Notes: generated from the letters alone by a model not told the origin. A stretch of 64,000 bases of DNA from Thermomonas brevis (GCF_014395425.1 NZ_CP060711.1:682001-746000); one strand, 5' to 3'. Counted from the first letter of the stretch, positions 1 to 8,909 are shown. Program-made: numbers and translations.

Positions 1-1108
1 CCACCTCGCCGTTGGCGAGCGAGATGCGGAACAGCGGGTGCTGGCCGAGTTCCTGAGCGGTCGTGTAGATCCACTTGCCATCGGCCGAGAGCGCGATGCC
101 GTCGGCGGACGCGTCCCAGCGCGGCGCGATTTCCCTGGCCGTACCCGAGGCGATGTCCATCGCCATCAGCGCGAAGCGGTCGGCCTCGAAGCCGGGGCGC
201 GCCATCGCGCGGTAGTACAGGGTATTGCCGTCGGCGGAGAACACCGGGCCGGCGTCCCAGGCCTTGTTGGCGGCGGTCAGGTTGCGCGCGCCGCTGCCGT
301 CGGCGTCGACCAGCCAGATGTCGAAGTTGGTGCTCCACGGCTCGGCGCGGTCGGCTTGGCGCACGCTCATCGCCACCGACTTGCCGTCGGGCGACCACGC
401 GAAATCGCCGAGGTCGCCGAACGGCTTGGACGGGATGTCGCCGTGGATGTCGCCGCTGAGCAGCGTCGCCGAGGCCAGCATGGCGTCGCCGCCGAGCTTC
501 GCCGCGAACACGCGGTTCAGGCGGCCGTCGTTCCACGTGTCCCAGTGGCGGATGAACATGCGGTCGAACACCTTGCCGGTGGACTTCACCGCGTCGGCGT
601 CGTCGAGCTTCTTCTTCGTGCAGGCCAGGTCGGCCTTGCAGTCCGGGAACACCGCGAACGCCAGCGCGACCTGCGCGCCGTCGGGCGAGAGCTTGTAGCC
701 GTCCACGTCGAGGGCGAAATCGGTCAGGCGCTTCGCCTCGCCGCCGGCGGCCGGCATCGCGTACAGCTGCATCGAACCGGACTTCGCGCTCAGGAAGTAC
801 AGGGTCTTGCCGTCCGCCGAAAACGCTGGCGAGTTGACGCTCCAGCCCTCCGGCGACACCTGCTTCGGCGGCGCGTTGTCGCGAGTGACCAGGTTGCGCA
901 TCCACAAGGTGGTGGCGGACTTGTTGCTGTCCTTGTTCACCGTGCGCTTGGCGAACACCAGCACGCGCCCGTCCGGCGACAGCGTCGGCGAGGAATAGCG
1001 GTCCATGTAGGCCATGTCCTGCACGGTGAAGCCGCGCTGGGCGGCATTGGCGACGGCCGGCAGGGACAGCGCGAGGGCGAGCGGGAGGATGGCGTGGCGA
1101 AGAGTCAT
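1..1108 (-). CDS. S9-family peptidase (dipeptidyl/acylaminoacyl peptidase type), partial
   Basis: Only the N-terminal ~369 residues are inside the window; the catalytic alpha/beta-hydrolase domain lies beyond position 1. The protein opens with a signal peptide (residues 1 to about 22, ending in VANA), so it is probably periplasmic or membrane-attached. What follows is a beta-propeller of PD40/TolB-type blades, recognisable by repeats such as LSPDGR, FSADGK, LSPDGA, WSPDGK and FSADGN. This architecture is typical of S9 prolyl-oligopeptidase relatives that release dipeptides or acylated residues from peptide N-termini. The ATG at 1108 is chosen because it begins the signal sequence. It lies downstream of the OPT peptide transporter on the same strand, separated by a repeat. 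The propeller could also belong to a TolB-like protein; without the hydrolase domain this cannot be excluded. Confidence 0.8.
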   Translation of the reverse strand, partial: MTLRHAILPLALALSLPAVANAAQRGFTVQDMAYMDRYSSPTLSPDGRVLVFAKRTVNKDSNKSATTLWMRNLVTRDNAPPKQVSPEGWSVNSPAFSADGKTLYFLSAKSGSMQLYAMPAAGGEAKRLTDFALDVDGYKLSPDGAQVALAFAVFPDCKADLACTKKKLDDADAVKSTGKVFDRMFIRHWDTWNDGRLNRVFAAKLGGDAMLASATLLSGDIHGDIPSKPFGDLGDFAWSPDGKSVAMSVRQADRAEPWSTNFDIWLVDADGSGARNLTAANKAWDAGPVFSADGNTLYYRAMARPGFEADRFALMAMDIASGTAREIAPRWDASADGIALSADGKWIYTTAQELGQHPLFRISLANGEV

Positions 1109-1128
1109 GGCGATGTCCTTTGGTTCAA

Positions 1129-1241
1129 GCCCCTCCCCTTTGCGCGCAGCGCAAGGGGGAGGTTGGAAGGGGGGCTTTTTGCGCGCAACCGGGAAAGCAC
1201 CCCTCCCCGGCCCTCCCCTTCGCCTGCGGCGAAAGGGAGGG
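1129..1241. repeat. REP-like element, CCCTCCCC family, copy 1
   Basis: Compound element of G/C tracts with two hairpins. The first is CCCTCCCCTT..GCGC-rich loop..AAGGGGGAGG; the second is CCCTCCCCTTCGCC-TGC-GGCGAAAGGGAGGG. It ends about 10 bp from the stop codon of the OPT gene. The same layout is found at 20565-20672 and 58246-58344. It may also act as a terminator or mRNA-stabilising hairpin for the upstream gene. Confidence 0.75.
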
Positions 1242-1250
1242 AGAACAGCA

Positions 1251-3191
1251 TCAGGCGTTCGGGTTGGCCTTGGCGCCGGTGCGGTAGATCAGCCAGCCGA
1301 CCACGGCCAGCACGATCAGGCCCACCGTCTGCCCGAAGTGGAACTGCTCCGGCAGCGCCAGCACGTCGGCGCGCTCGCTGACCACGATCGGGATCGCGAT
1401 CAGGATGCCCATCAGCGCCTCGCCGGTGATCAGGCCGGCGGAGAACAGCACGCCGGGGCGATGCACGCGGTCGCGCAGCGATTCGTCGTGGGTGCCGACG
1501 ATGCCGTGGCGCTTCTCGACGATGTGCGCCAGCAGGCCGCCGAGGAAGATCGGCACCATCAGCTCCAGCGGCAGGTAGATGCCGATGGCCGCGGCCAGCA
1601 CCGGCACGCGGAAATTCGAATTGCGCGACTTCAGCCAGCCGTCGAACGCGATCACCAGCGCGCCGATGCCGGCGCCGACGGCGATCATGTCCCAAGGCAG
1701 GTGGCCGCCGAACAGCCCCTGCGCCACCGACGCCATCAGCGTCGCCTGCGGCGCCTGCAGCGAACCGGGGCGGGTGGGATCGCCGATGCCGTAGGCCTGC
1801 GCCAGCAGGTTCAGCACCGGCGCCATGATCAGCGCGCAAGAGAACGCGCCGATGCCCAGCATCAGCTGCTGCTTCCACGGCGTCGCGCCGACGATGTAGC
1901 CGGCCTTGAGGTCCTGCAGGTTGTCGCCGCCGACCGCCGCCGCGCAGCACACCACCGCGCCGATCATGATCGCGGCCACCGCGCCGATCTTGGAGTCGCT
2001 GCCCAGCAGCAGCATCAGCACCACCGAGGCGAACAGGATGGTCGCGATCGTGATGCCGGACACCGGGTTGTTGGACGAACCCACGAGGCCGGCGAGGTAG
2101 GCCGACACCGACACGAATAGGAAGCCGGCCACGATCATGATGAGCGTCATCGGGATGCTCACGCCCCAGTTCTGCACGATGGCCTGGTACAGGCCCAGCA
2201 GCGGCAGCACGAACAGCAGCAGCGCGATCAGCATCCACTTCATCGGCAGGTCGCGCTCGGTCTCCGGCAGGTCGGCGCCGCCCGAACCCTTGCGCGCGGC
2301 CGCGATCCCGCTCTTGACGCCCGACAGCAGCGAGTTGCGCAGCGAGAACAGCGTCCAGATGCCGCCGATCAGCATGGTGCCGACGCCGAGGTAGCGCACC
2401 TTCTCCGCGCGGATCAAACCGGCGGCGTCGGCGGCGCTCAGGCCGGCGAGCTTGGTGGCAAACACCGGATCGAACGAGGACGCGTAGGCGTGGTAGATCG
2501 GAATCGCGATGTTGTAGGCGAGGATGCTGCCGGACACGACCACGATCCCGATGTTGAGGCCGACGATGTAGCCCACGCCCAGCAGCGCCGGCGACAGGCC
2601 GGTGCCCATGTAGCCCAGGTACTTGCCGAAGAAGCCGGCGCCCGCCGCGTTGTCCGGAATCATCCGCAGGCCGCTCTCGGCGGCCAGCTTCACCAGCGCG
2701 CCAATGGTCGCGGAAATGCCGAGGATCTTCAGGCCGGGGCCGGGATTCTCGCCCGCCTTCAGCACTTCGGCGGCGGCCTTGCCCTCGGGGAACGGCAGCG
2801 GCTCCTCGACGATCATCGAGCGCCGCAGCGGCACCGAGAACAGCACGCCGAGCAAGCCGCCGAGGCCGGCGATCGCCAGCACCCAAGAGTATTTGAAGTC
2901 CTGCCAGTAGCCCAGGATGATCAGCGCCGGAATCGTGAAGATCACGCCGGCCGCGATAGAAGAACCCGCCGACGCGCCGGTCTGGACGATGTTGTTTTCG
3001 AGGATGGTGCCGCCGCCGAGCAGCCGCAGCACGCCCATCGAGACGACGGCGGCGGGGATCGCAGTGGCGATGGTCAACCCGGCGAACAGGCCGAGGTAGG
3101 CGTTCGCGGCGGACAGGATCACCGCCAGGATCACCGCCAGTACCACCGCGCGGAACGTGAGCTGCGGCGCAGCCTTACCTGGATTCGACAT
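1251..3191 (-). CDS. OPT-family oligopeptide transporter
   Basis: Predicted 646-residue inner-membrane protein with more than a dozen hydrophobic helices, beginning MSNPGKAAPQLTFRA. The first helix region (VVLAVILAVILSAANAYLGL) and the motifs VSMGVLR, NNIVQTGASAGSSIAAG and NNPVSGITIA are characteristic of bacterial OPT/YSL-superfamily transporters, which import oligopeptides or peptide-metal chelates with protons. The length matches the family. A GAGG ribosome-binding site lies just before the ATG at 3191; an open frame continues upstream but lacks a better start. It diverges from a POT-family transporter at 3398 across an inverted repeat, and is followed by an S9 peptidase, suggesting a peptide-uptake role. 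Confidence 0.93.
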   Translation of the reverse strand: MSNPGKAAPQLTFRAVVLAVILAVILSAANAYLGLFAGLTIATAIPAAVVSMGVLRLLGGGTILENNIVQTGASAGSSIAAGVIFTIPALIILGYWQDFKYSWVLAIAGLGGLLGVLFSVPLRRSMIVEEPLPFPEGKAAAEVLKAGENPGPGLKILGISATIGALVKLAAESGLRMIPDNAAGAGFFGKYLGYMGTGLSPALLGVGYIVGLNIGIVVVSGSILAYNIAIPIYHAYASSFDPVFATKLAGLSAADAAGLIRAEKVRYLGVGTMLIGGIWTLFSLRNSLLSGVKSGIAAARKGSGGADLPETERDLPMKWMLIALLLFVLPLLGLYQAIVQNWGVSIPMTLIMIVAGFLFVSVSAYLAGLVGSSNNPVSGITIATILFASVVLMLLLGSDSKIGAVAAIMIGAVVCCAAAVGGDNLQDLKAGYIVGATPWKQQLMLGIGAFSCALIMAPVLNLLAQAYGIGDPTRPGSLQAPQATLMASVAQGLFGGHLPWDMIAVGAGIGALVIAFDGWLKSRNSNFRVPVLAAAIGIYLPLELMVPIFLGGLLAHIVEKRHGIVGTHDESLRDRVHRPGVLFSAGLITGEALMGILIAIPIVVSERADVLALPEQFHFGQTVGLIVLAVVGWLIYRTGAKANPNA

Positions 3192-3275
3192 CGGACGCCT
3201 CGTCAGGGATGCAATCGGCGAAACGTAGCCGCTGCGGGGGTGCAAGTCCAGTGCGAGGCGCCGTGCGATGGCGCA

Positions 3276-3368
3276 GGGATGCGGGGCCGCATCACCCCAA
3301 CGCGCCCGCTGGAACGCGGGCGCACTCCCCGATACTCGCTTGGTTGGGGCGATGCGGCCCCGCATCCC
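3276..3368. repeat. Large nested inverted repeat in a divergent promoter region
   Basis: Arms 3276-3300 and 3344-3368 are 25 bp each and complementary except for one position (GGGATGCGGGGCCGCATC.. on the left). Inside them a second perfect 8-bp hairpin occurs: GCGCCCGC, loop TGGAAC, GCGGGCGC (3302-3323). The structure fills most of the 206-bp gap between the OPT gene (minus) and the POT gene (plus), so the promoters of both must lie in or beside it. Confidence 0.85.
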
Positions 3369-3397
3369 CCATACTTCTTCGTCTCCGGGGGACACAA

Positions 3398-5164
3398 ATG
3401 CAGACCACCACTCAGGCCGATCCGGCCGCACGCAACGACTTCCTCGGCCACCCCAAGGGGGTCTACGTCTGCTTCTTCACCGAGATGTGGGAGCGCTTCT
3501 CCTTCTACGGGATGAAGGCGCTGCTGCTGCTCTACCTCACCAAGTACCACCTGTTCGGCGACAAGGCCGGGCTCGACCTGCTCGGCGCCTACGGCGGGCT
3601 GGTGTATTGCATCCCGGTGATCGGCGGCCTGCTGGCCGACCGCTGGCTGGGGATGCGCAAGGCGGTGACGTTCGGCGGCGTGCTGCTGGTGCTGGGCCAC
3701 ATCGGCATGGCGTTCGAAGGCCATGCGGCGACCCTGCAGGGCGGCGCGGCGGTGCGCGACGAGGGCGCGCTGAAGGTCATGTACCTGTCGCTGGCGCTGA
3801 TCATCATGGGCGTCGGCTTCCTCAAGCCGAACATCTCCACCATCGTCGGCAAGCTCTATGCCGACAACGATCCGCGCCGTGATTCCGGCTTCTCGCTGTT
3901 CTACGCCGGCATCAATCTCGGCTCGCTGTTCGCCTCGCTGGTCTGCGGCTACGTCGGAGAAACCTGGGGCTGGAAGTACGGCTTCGGCGCGGCCGGCATC
4001 GGCATGCTGGCGGGCCTGGCGATGTTCCTTTGGGGACAGAAGTACCTGCACAGCCATGCCGAACCCGCCGATCCCGCCTCGCTGCGCCAGCGCGTCGCCG
4101 GCGTGCCGCGCGAATGGCTGATCTACGCGCTGGCCGTGCTCGGCGTGGTGCCCGTCGCCTGGCTGATGTGGGCGGCCGCCAACGGCGCGTTCGCGCTCGG
4201 CGGCGAAGTCTCGCTGGCGCTGCTGCTGATGATCGTGGTGCTGGGCGCGGTGCTGCTGTGGTTCGCGTGGTTCACCGGCACCCGCTGCACGCCGGTGCAG
4301 CGCCAGCAGATGATCGCGATGATGGCGCTGATCTTCATGGCGCTGGTGTTCTTCACCCTGTACGAGCAGACCTACGGCTCGTGGGTGACCTTCACCGACC
4401 GCCTGCTGACCAAGGACATCGTGCCGGCGATGGTGGTGCGCGACGGCACGCCGTGGCCGTGGTCCACGCTGTCGCTGCTGCTGGCGCCGCTGGCGTTCTT
4501 CGCGGCCGCGCGGATGTCGGACCGCGATCCGGCATCGACCGCGCCGCGCGCGCTGTTCCTCGCGGTGAGCGCGCTGATCCTGGTGCTGCTGGTGCGCGAC
4601 TGCGTGGCGCTGCCGCAGACCGCCGGCTCGCTGACCTATCTCGGCGCGTTCTTCCTGGTCGCGCTGGCGCCGCTGTTCTCGGCGCTGTGGGGCTGGCTGG
4701 ACAAGCGCGGCGCCGATCCGTCGAAGCCGGCGAAGTCCGCCGTCGGCCTGCTGTTCGGCGGCCTCTCGTTCATCCCGCTGGCGCTGGCCGCGCAGCAGGT
4801 GGGCGCCAGCGGCGCGATGGCCAGCGTGTGGTGGCTGGTACTGGCCTACCTGGTGCTGGAGATCGGCGAGATGTGCCTGTCGCCGGTCGGGCTGTCGGCG
4901 GTGACGCAGCTCGCCGTGCCGCGCGTGGTCAGCCTGATGATGGGCACCTGGTTCCTCGCCACCGCGTTCTCGGAAACGCTGGCGGCGCTGTTCGGCAAGC
5001 TGGCCGCCATCGACGTGCCGGAAGGCGAGACCATGGACATGGCCCTGGCCGCCGCCAAGTACGAACACTTGTTCTGGCTGATGACGTGGATCGGCATCGG
5101 CTGCGCCGCGCTCGCCTTCCTCGCCGCGCCGTTGCTGCGGCGGATGATGCACGGGGTGAAGTGA
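3398..5164 (+). CDS. POT/PTR-family proton-dependent di/tripeptide transporter
   Basis: A 588-residue major-facilitator transporter of the proton-coupled oligopeptide family. The signature ExWERFSFYGMKALL is at about residues 28-42, and GVGFLKPNISTIVG plus FYAGINLGSLFAS give the second PTR signature. About 12-14 hydrophobic helices are visible, consistent with the bacterial two-helix insertion. Such proteins import di- and tripeptides across the inner membrane. The ATG at 3398 follows a GGGGG Shine-Dalgarno; a longer open frame upstream runs through the inverted repeat and is not credible. It diverges from an OPT transporter and is followed, 76 bp later, by a secreted M13 metallopeptidase. 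Confidence 0.95.
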   Translation: MQTTTQADPAARNDFLGHPKGVYVCFFTEMWERFSFYGMKALLLLYLTKYHLFGDKAGLDLLGAYGGLVYCIPVIGGLLADRWLGMRKAVTFGGVLLVLGHIGMAFEGHAATLQGGAAVRDEGALKVMYLSLALIIMGVGFLKPNISTIVGKLYADNDPRRDSGFSLFYAGINLGSLFASLVCGYVGETWGWKYGFGAAGIGMLAGLAMFLWGQKYLHSHAEPADPASLRQRVAGVPREWLIYALAVLGVVPVAWLMWAAANGAFALGGEVSLALLLMIVVLGAVLLWFAWFTGTRCTPVQRQQMIAMMALIFMALVFFTLYEQTYGSWVTFTDRLLTKDIVPAMVVRDGTPWPWSTLSLLLAPLAFFAAARMSDRDPASTAPRALFLAVSALILVLLVRDCVALPQTAGSLTYLGAFFLVALAPLFSALWGWLDKRGADPSKPAKSAVGLLFGGLSFIPLALAAQQVGASGAMASVWWLVLAYLVLEIGEMCLSPVGLSAVTQLAVPRVVSLMMGTWFLATAFSETLAALFGKLAAIDVPEGETMDMALAAAKYEHLFWLMTWIGIGCAALAFLAAPLLRRMMHGVK

Positions 5165-5240
5165 AGCTGAATCCGCGGGGCGGAACCGCGCCCGGATGCG
5201 CTGCTACACTCGGGCGCTTCCTCGCACCGAGTCCCGCCGC

Positions 5241-7250
5241 ATGCCGACACCGCGCCCGCTTGCCCTCGCCCTGATCGCCGCCCTCGTCGCCAGCCTCGCC
5301 TCGCCCGCGAGCCTCGCCGCGAAGAAGAAGCCGGCGCCGAAGAAGGCAACCGTGTCGCCGGCCTGCACCGATTTCTACGCCGAAGCCAACAAGGGCTGGC
5401 TGGCCGCCAATCCGATGCCGTCGGCGGGCGCGATCTCCGCGCTGGGCCAGCTCACCGCGCGCGCGCAGCAACAGCAGCGCGACCTGCTGGACGGGGCGAT
5501 GGGTTCGCCGCAGAACAACGTGCAGAAGCTGCTCGGCGACTTCTGGGCCAGCGGGCTGGACGAAGCCGCCGTCGAGCAGGACGGCGCCGCACCGGTCGCG
5601 CCGCTGCTCAAGCGCATCGATTCGATCCGCAAGGCCAAGGACGTCGCCCCGGCGATCGCCGCGCTGCACCAGGTCGGCATCCCGGTGGCGTTCGGCTTCA
5701 ATGCCGACGTCGACCTGCGCGACCTCGACCGCCACCTCGGCTACTTCACCCAGGGCGGCCTCGGCCTGCCCGATCCGGCCTACTACACCCGCACGGATGC
5801 CGACACCCAGGCGCTGGTCGCCCGCTACGCCGACTACATCCGCAAGATCCTCGCCCTGACCGGCGTCGCGCAGAAGGACATCGAGACGCAGACCGCGCTG
5901 GTGCTGGATCTGGAAAAACGCATCGCCGCCGCCGCGCGTCCGCTGGTCGACCTGCGCGATCCGCGCAACAACTTCGCGCCGGTCGCCACCGCCGGCCTCG
6001 GCAAGCAGTACAAGAACCTGCAGCTGGACGCCTTCCTGAAGGTGCAGGGCGTCAACGACGACACCGTCTCGCTGGCAAACCCGGCGATGTTCGCCCAGCT
6101 CGACGCGCTGGTCGGCTCGCTGAAGCCCGAGGAATGGCAGGCCTATCTGCGCTGGCGGGTGGGCGACGCGATGGCGCCGTACCTGGCGAAGTCGTGGCGC
6201 AACGCCGCGTTCGATTTCCGCGGCAAGGTGCTGCTCGGCCAGGCCGAGCCGGCGCCGCGCTGGCAGCAGGTGCTGGATGCGATCAACCTCGCCGCCGGGC
6301 CGATGCTGGGCCGCGAATACGCCGCCAAGCACCTCTCCGACGCCAGCCGCAAGCAGGCCGAACTCATCGCCGGCCAGGTGCGCGACGCGCTGGTGCAGAA
6401 CCTCGGCCGCGGCGGCCTGTTCGGCGACGCCGCCCGCGCCGAGGCGCAGAAGAAGCTGGAGCGCCTGCGCATCGAGATCGGCACGCCGCGCCGAGACCTC
6501 GACTACAGCGTGCAGCCGATGGGCCGCGGCAGCTTCGGCGGCAACATGCTGATCGCCTCCACCTGGCGGCATCGCGAGGAGATGAAGCGGATCGGCCGCG
6601 GCAACGCCGACCGCCGTTGGGACGTGCTGCCGCAGCAGCCGGCGCTGGCCTACGACCTCGCCCACAACCGCCTGATCGTCACCGCCGCGATGCTGCAGGC
6701 GCCGGTGCTGGACGAGGCGATGCCGCCGGACAACCAGTACGGTGCGTTCGGCGCCTTGGTCGGGCACGAACTCAGCCACGCCATCGACGACCGCGGCCGC
6801 CACGTCGACGCCAAGGGCGACGTGCGCGACTGGTGGGGCGCGGGCGAAACCGCCGCCTGGGGCACGCTCTCCGGCAAGGTGGCGACGCTGTACGGCGCCC
6901 TGCCCTATCCGGGCCTGACCGGCGCCAAGGTCAACGGGCAGTTGACCCGCGACGAAGACATCGCCGACCTGGCCGGGCTGGAACTGGCGCACGCCGCCCT
7001 GCTCGCCGCGCATCCGGACGGCGGCGCGCAGGCCGACAAGGCGTTCTACACCGGCTGGGCGCAGCTCTGGGCGCAGCAGGTCACCGCCGACGAGGCGCAG
7101 ATCCGCGCGCAGCAGGACGTGCGCGCGCCGGGCCCCGTGCGCGCCAACGCGCCGGCGATGCAGCAGGCGGCATTCGGCGCGGCCTTCGCCTGCAAGATCG
7201 GCACGCCGATGCAGCCGAAGGCGGAAGATCGGGTGATCGTGTTTCCCTGA
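5241..7250 (+). CDS. M13-family zinc metallopeptidase (neprilysin/PepO-like), secreted
   Basis: A 669-residue protein with an N-terminal signal peptide (residues 1 to about 27, ending SLAAKK). The zinc site HELSH is at residues 509-513 inside GALVGHELSHAIDDRGR, and the third ligand region DEDIADLAG at 571-579 supplies the M13 ExxxD motif. The C-terminus has the family CKIGTP(M) motif. M13 enzymes cleave peptides of limited size, so a periplasmic or extracellular role in preparing peptides for the neighbouring transporter is plausible but inferred. The usual NAYY substrate-binding motif is not evident, and the sequence before the zinc site is diverged (MLQAPVLDEA). The ATG at 5241 begins the signal peptide. 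Confidence 0.92.
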   Translation: MPTPRPLALALIAALVASLASPASLAAKKKPAPKKATVSPACTDFYAEANKGWLAANPMPSAGAISALGQLTARAQQQQRDLLDGAMGSPQNNVQKLLGDFWASGLDEAAVEQDGAAPVAPLLKRIDSIRKAKDVAPAIAALHQVGIPVAFGFNADVDLRDLDRHLGYFTQGGLGLPDPAYYTRTDADTQALVARYADYIRKILALTGVAQKDIETQTALVLDLEKRIAAAARPLVDLRDPRNNFAPVATAGLGKQYKNLQLDAFLKVQGVNDDTVSLANPAMFAQLDALVGSLKPEEWQAYLRWRVGDAMAPYLAKSWRNAAFDFRGKVLLGQAEPAPRWQQVLDAINLAAGPMLGREYAAKHLSDASRKQAELIAGQVRDALVQNLGRGGLFGDAARAEAQKKLERLRIEIGTPRRDLDYSVQPMGRGSFGGNMLIASTWRHREEMKRIGRGNADRRWDVLPQQPALAYDLAHNRLIVTAAMLQAPVLDEAMPPDNQYGAFGALVGHELSHAIDDRGRHVDAKGDVRDWWGAGETAAWGTLSGKVATLYGALPYPGLTGAKVNGQLTRDEDIADLAGLELAHAALLAAHPDGGAQADKAFYTGWAQLWAQQVTADEAQIRAQQDVRAPGPVRANAPAMQQAAFGAAFACKIGTPMQPKAEDRVIVFP

Positions 7251-7270
7251 CGGCGCGGGCAAGGATGTTT

Positions 7271-7349
7271 GACGCGGATCAACGCGGAAAATGCGGATAA
7301 AACTTCTGAATCAGCTGTTCATCCGCGTCTTTCCGCGTTGATCCGCGTC
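7271..7349. repeat. Inverted repeat between convergent genes (GACGCGGATCAACGCGGAAA type)
   Basis: Perfect 20-bp arms at 7271-7290 and 7330-7349 (GACGCGGATCAACGCGGAAA and its complement), with a further partly complementary GCGGAT core inside. It lies between the M13 peptidase (plus) and the rhomboid gene (minus) and could terminate both transcripts. No T-run follows the stem, so a dispersed repeat is the better description. Confidence 0.8.
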
Positions 7350-7374
7350 CAAGAATCTCGATCCTCCGCCCGCC

Positions 7375-8043
7375 TCAGCGCACGATCCGCATCTTCGGCC
7401 CGCCGCGGCCGCGGCCACCGAACGGCGGCTGCCCGCGCCAATGGCGGATCAGCAGCCAGCCGAACAGCATCCCGCCGAGGTGGGCGAAGTGCGCCACGCC
7501 CGGCTGCAGGCCGGTGATGCCCACGCCCAGCTCGAACAGGCCGTAGACGATCACCAGCGTGCGCGCCTTCATCGGGATCGGCGGGAACAGCAGCATCACC
7601 CGCTGGTGCGGGAACAGCATGCCGTAGGCCAGCAGCAGGCCGAACACGCCGCCGGACGCGCCGATGGTGGGATAGGGATCGGCGCCCTGCGCCATCGCGT
7701 AGGAACCGACCAGCAGCTGGCACAGCCCCGCGCCGACCACGCACACCAGGTAATAGGTCAGGAAGCGGCGCTCGCCCCAGGTGTATTCCAGCGGCGCGCC
7801 GAACATCGCCAGCGCCAGCATGTTGAACGCGAGATGCAGGAAGCCGCCGTGCAGGAAGCTGTAACTGAGCAGCTGCCACGGCATGAACGCGGGCGCCATG
7901 CCGGCGGGATCGTAGGCGCCGTCGCTCCACGGCCACAGCATCAGCGCCAGCAGGCGGTCGTTGCCCAGCAGCGATTGCAGCAGGAAGCCGATGCCGTTGG
8001 CGATCAGCAGCGCCTTGGTGATTTTCGGCAGATTGAACGGCAT
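7375..8043 (-). CDS. Rhomboid-family intramembrane serine protease
   Basis: A 222-residue polytopic membrane protein with about six hydrophobic segments. The catalytic serine is S130 in the GxSGG motif (GASGGVFG), and the partner histidine is H188 in AHLGGMLFG. Further rhomboid landmarks are HGGFLHLAFNM (residues 65-75), which carries the oxyanion-region His and Asn, and the L1-loop-like WGERRF at 89-94. Rhomboids cleave transmembrane segments of substrate proteins; the substrate here is unknown. It is transcribed alone or with the ATL gene upstream (41-bp gap). The C-terminal tail is short and basic, with no extra domain. Confidence 0.93.
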   Translation of the reverse strand: MPFNLPKITKALLIANGIGFLLQSLLGNDRLLALMLWPWSDGAYDPAGMAPAFMPWQLLSYSFLHGGFLHLAFNMLALAMFGAPLEYTWGERRFLTYYLVCVVGAGLCQLLVGSYAMAQGADPYPTIGASGGVFGLLLAYGMLFPHQRVMLLFPPIPMKARTLVIVYGLFELGVGITGLQPGVAHFAHLGGMLFGWLLIRHWRGQPPFGGRGRGGPKMRIVR

Positions 8044-8084
8044 CCGTGCGGCGTCCCTGTTTCGTTGCAGCGCATCATAGCCGG

Positions 8085-8423
8085 TCAGCGCGGCCCCCAG
8101 ACCGCCGCGTCCAGCGTCGCTTCATCCTCCAGCAAGCGCACCCGGCCGTTGCGCACGTCCACGCCCTCGGCGCGCAGGCGCTGGCTCTGTTCGAGGAACT
8201 CCGGCGAATCCGCCGGGAAGGCGATGCGCCCGTCGGAGCGCAGGATGCGGTGCCAAGGCAGCGCCGGGTCGTCGTTCTGGCCGAGGATGCGCGCCACCAG
8301 CCGCGCCCGCCCCGGCAGCCCGGCGCGGCGGGCGATGGCGCCGTAGCTGGCGGCCTGCCCGCGCGGCACCGCGCGGATCGCGGCGAGGATGCGCTGCTCG
8401 GGCGTGGCGGGCTTCGCTTTCAT
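8085..8423 (-). CDS. Alkyltransferase-like (ATL) DNA repair protein
   Basis: A 112-residue protein with the winged-helix DNA-binding fold of O6-methylguanine methyltransferases: the arginine-finger region PRGQAASYGAIARRAG at about residues 20-35 and the active-site motif. The acceptor cysteine of PCHR is replaced by tryptophan (PWHR, residues 56-59). ATL proteins flip and bind O6-alkylguanine and hand it to nucleotide excision repair instead of dealkylating it. I chose the ATG at 8423 because it has a CCGGAA ribosome-binding-like sequence; an ATG at 8438 would add five residues. The gene diverges from the small gene at 8473. Confidence 0.88.
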   Translation of the reverse strand: MKAKPATPEQRILAAIRAVPRGQAASYGAIARRAGLPGRARLVARILGQNDDPALPWHRILRSDGRIAFPADSPEFLEQSQRLRAEGVDVRNGRVRLLEDEATLDAAVWGPR

Positions 8424-8472
8424 GTTCCGGGTTAGCATAGCCGTTCATCCATCCGCCCGATCATCGCCCGCC

Positions 8473-8883
8473 ATGGACAACTTCGAGCAGATCCGCAGCC
8501 ATCTGGTCTCCGCCGGCTACCGGCTGATCCTTCAAGAGCCCTTCGTGGTCTGCGTCGAACTGTCGCTGGCGCAGGGCAAGCGCCATCAGGCGATCTTCCT
8601 GTCCGAGCTGCAGGACGACGACGGCCGCTGCTACCTGCGCGCCAGCACCGCCATCGCCCCCACCACCGGCATGGACGCGCGCCGCGCGCTGGCCTTCAAC
8701 TGGGCCAGCCGGGTCGGCTACCTCGCCATCGGCGAACTGGACGGCGTGCCCTACCTGCAGCTGTGCGAGAACCGCCCCTACGACTGCCTGCACCCGGCCG
8801 AGATCGACCGGCTGGTGCTGGAGATCGGCGGCACCGGCGACGAGATGGAGCGGCGGATGTCGGCCGGCGGCGACCTGCTGTAG
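8473..8883 (+). CDS. Small conserved protein, possibly YbjN/CesT-chaperone-like fold
   Basis: A 136-residue soluble acidic protein with no signal peptide or membrane segment (starts MDNFEQIRSHL). An alternation of helix and strand with a central ARRALAFNWASRVGYLAIGELDG segment recalls YbjN or type III chaperone-like folds, but no diagnostic motif can be pointed to, so the function is unknown. The ATG at 8473 is preceded by only a weak ribosome-binding site; a longer open frame starting at 8389 overlaps the divergent ATL gene and is less likely. The gene ends with a strong hairpin terminator at 8910. Confidence 0.7.
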   Translation: MDNFEQIRSHLVSAGYRLILQEPFVVCVELSLAQGKRHQAIFLSELQDDDGRCYLRASTAIAPTTGMDARRALAFNWASRVGYLAIGELDGVPYLQLCENRPYDCLHPAEIDRLVLEIGGTGDEMERRMSAGGDLL

Positions 8884-8909
8884 TCGCGGCATCGCGATCC
8901 GCATACGGA

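Noticed and set aside
3203..5152. A 649-codon frame antisense to the POT transporter
   Set aside because: Composition is dominated by Arg, His, Gln and Ala with no domain; the plus-strand frame has clear family motifs.
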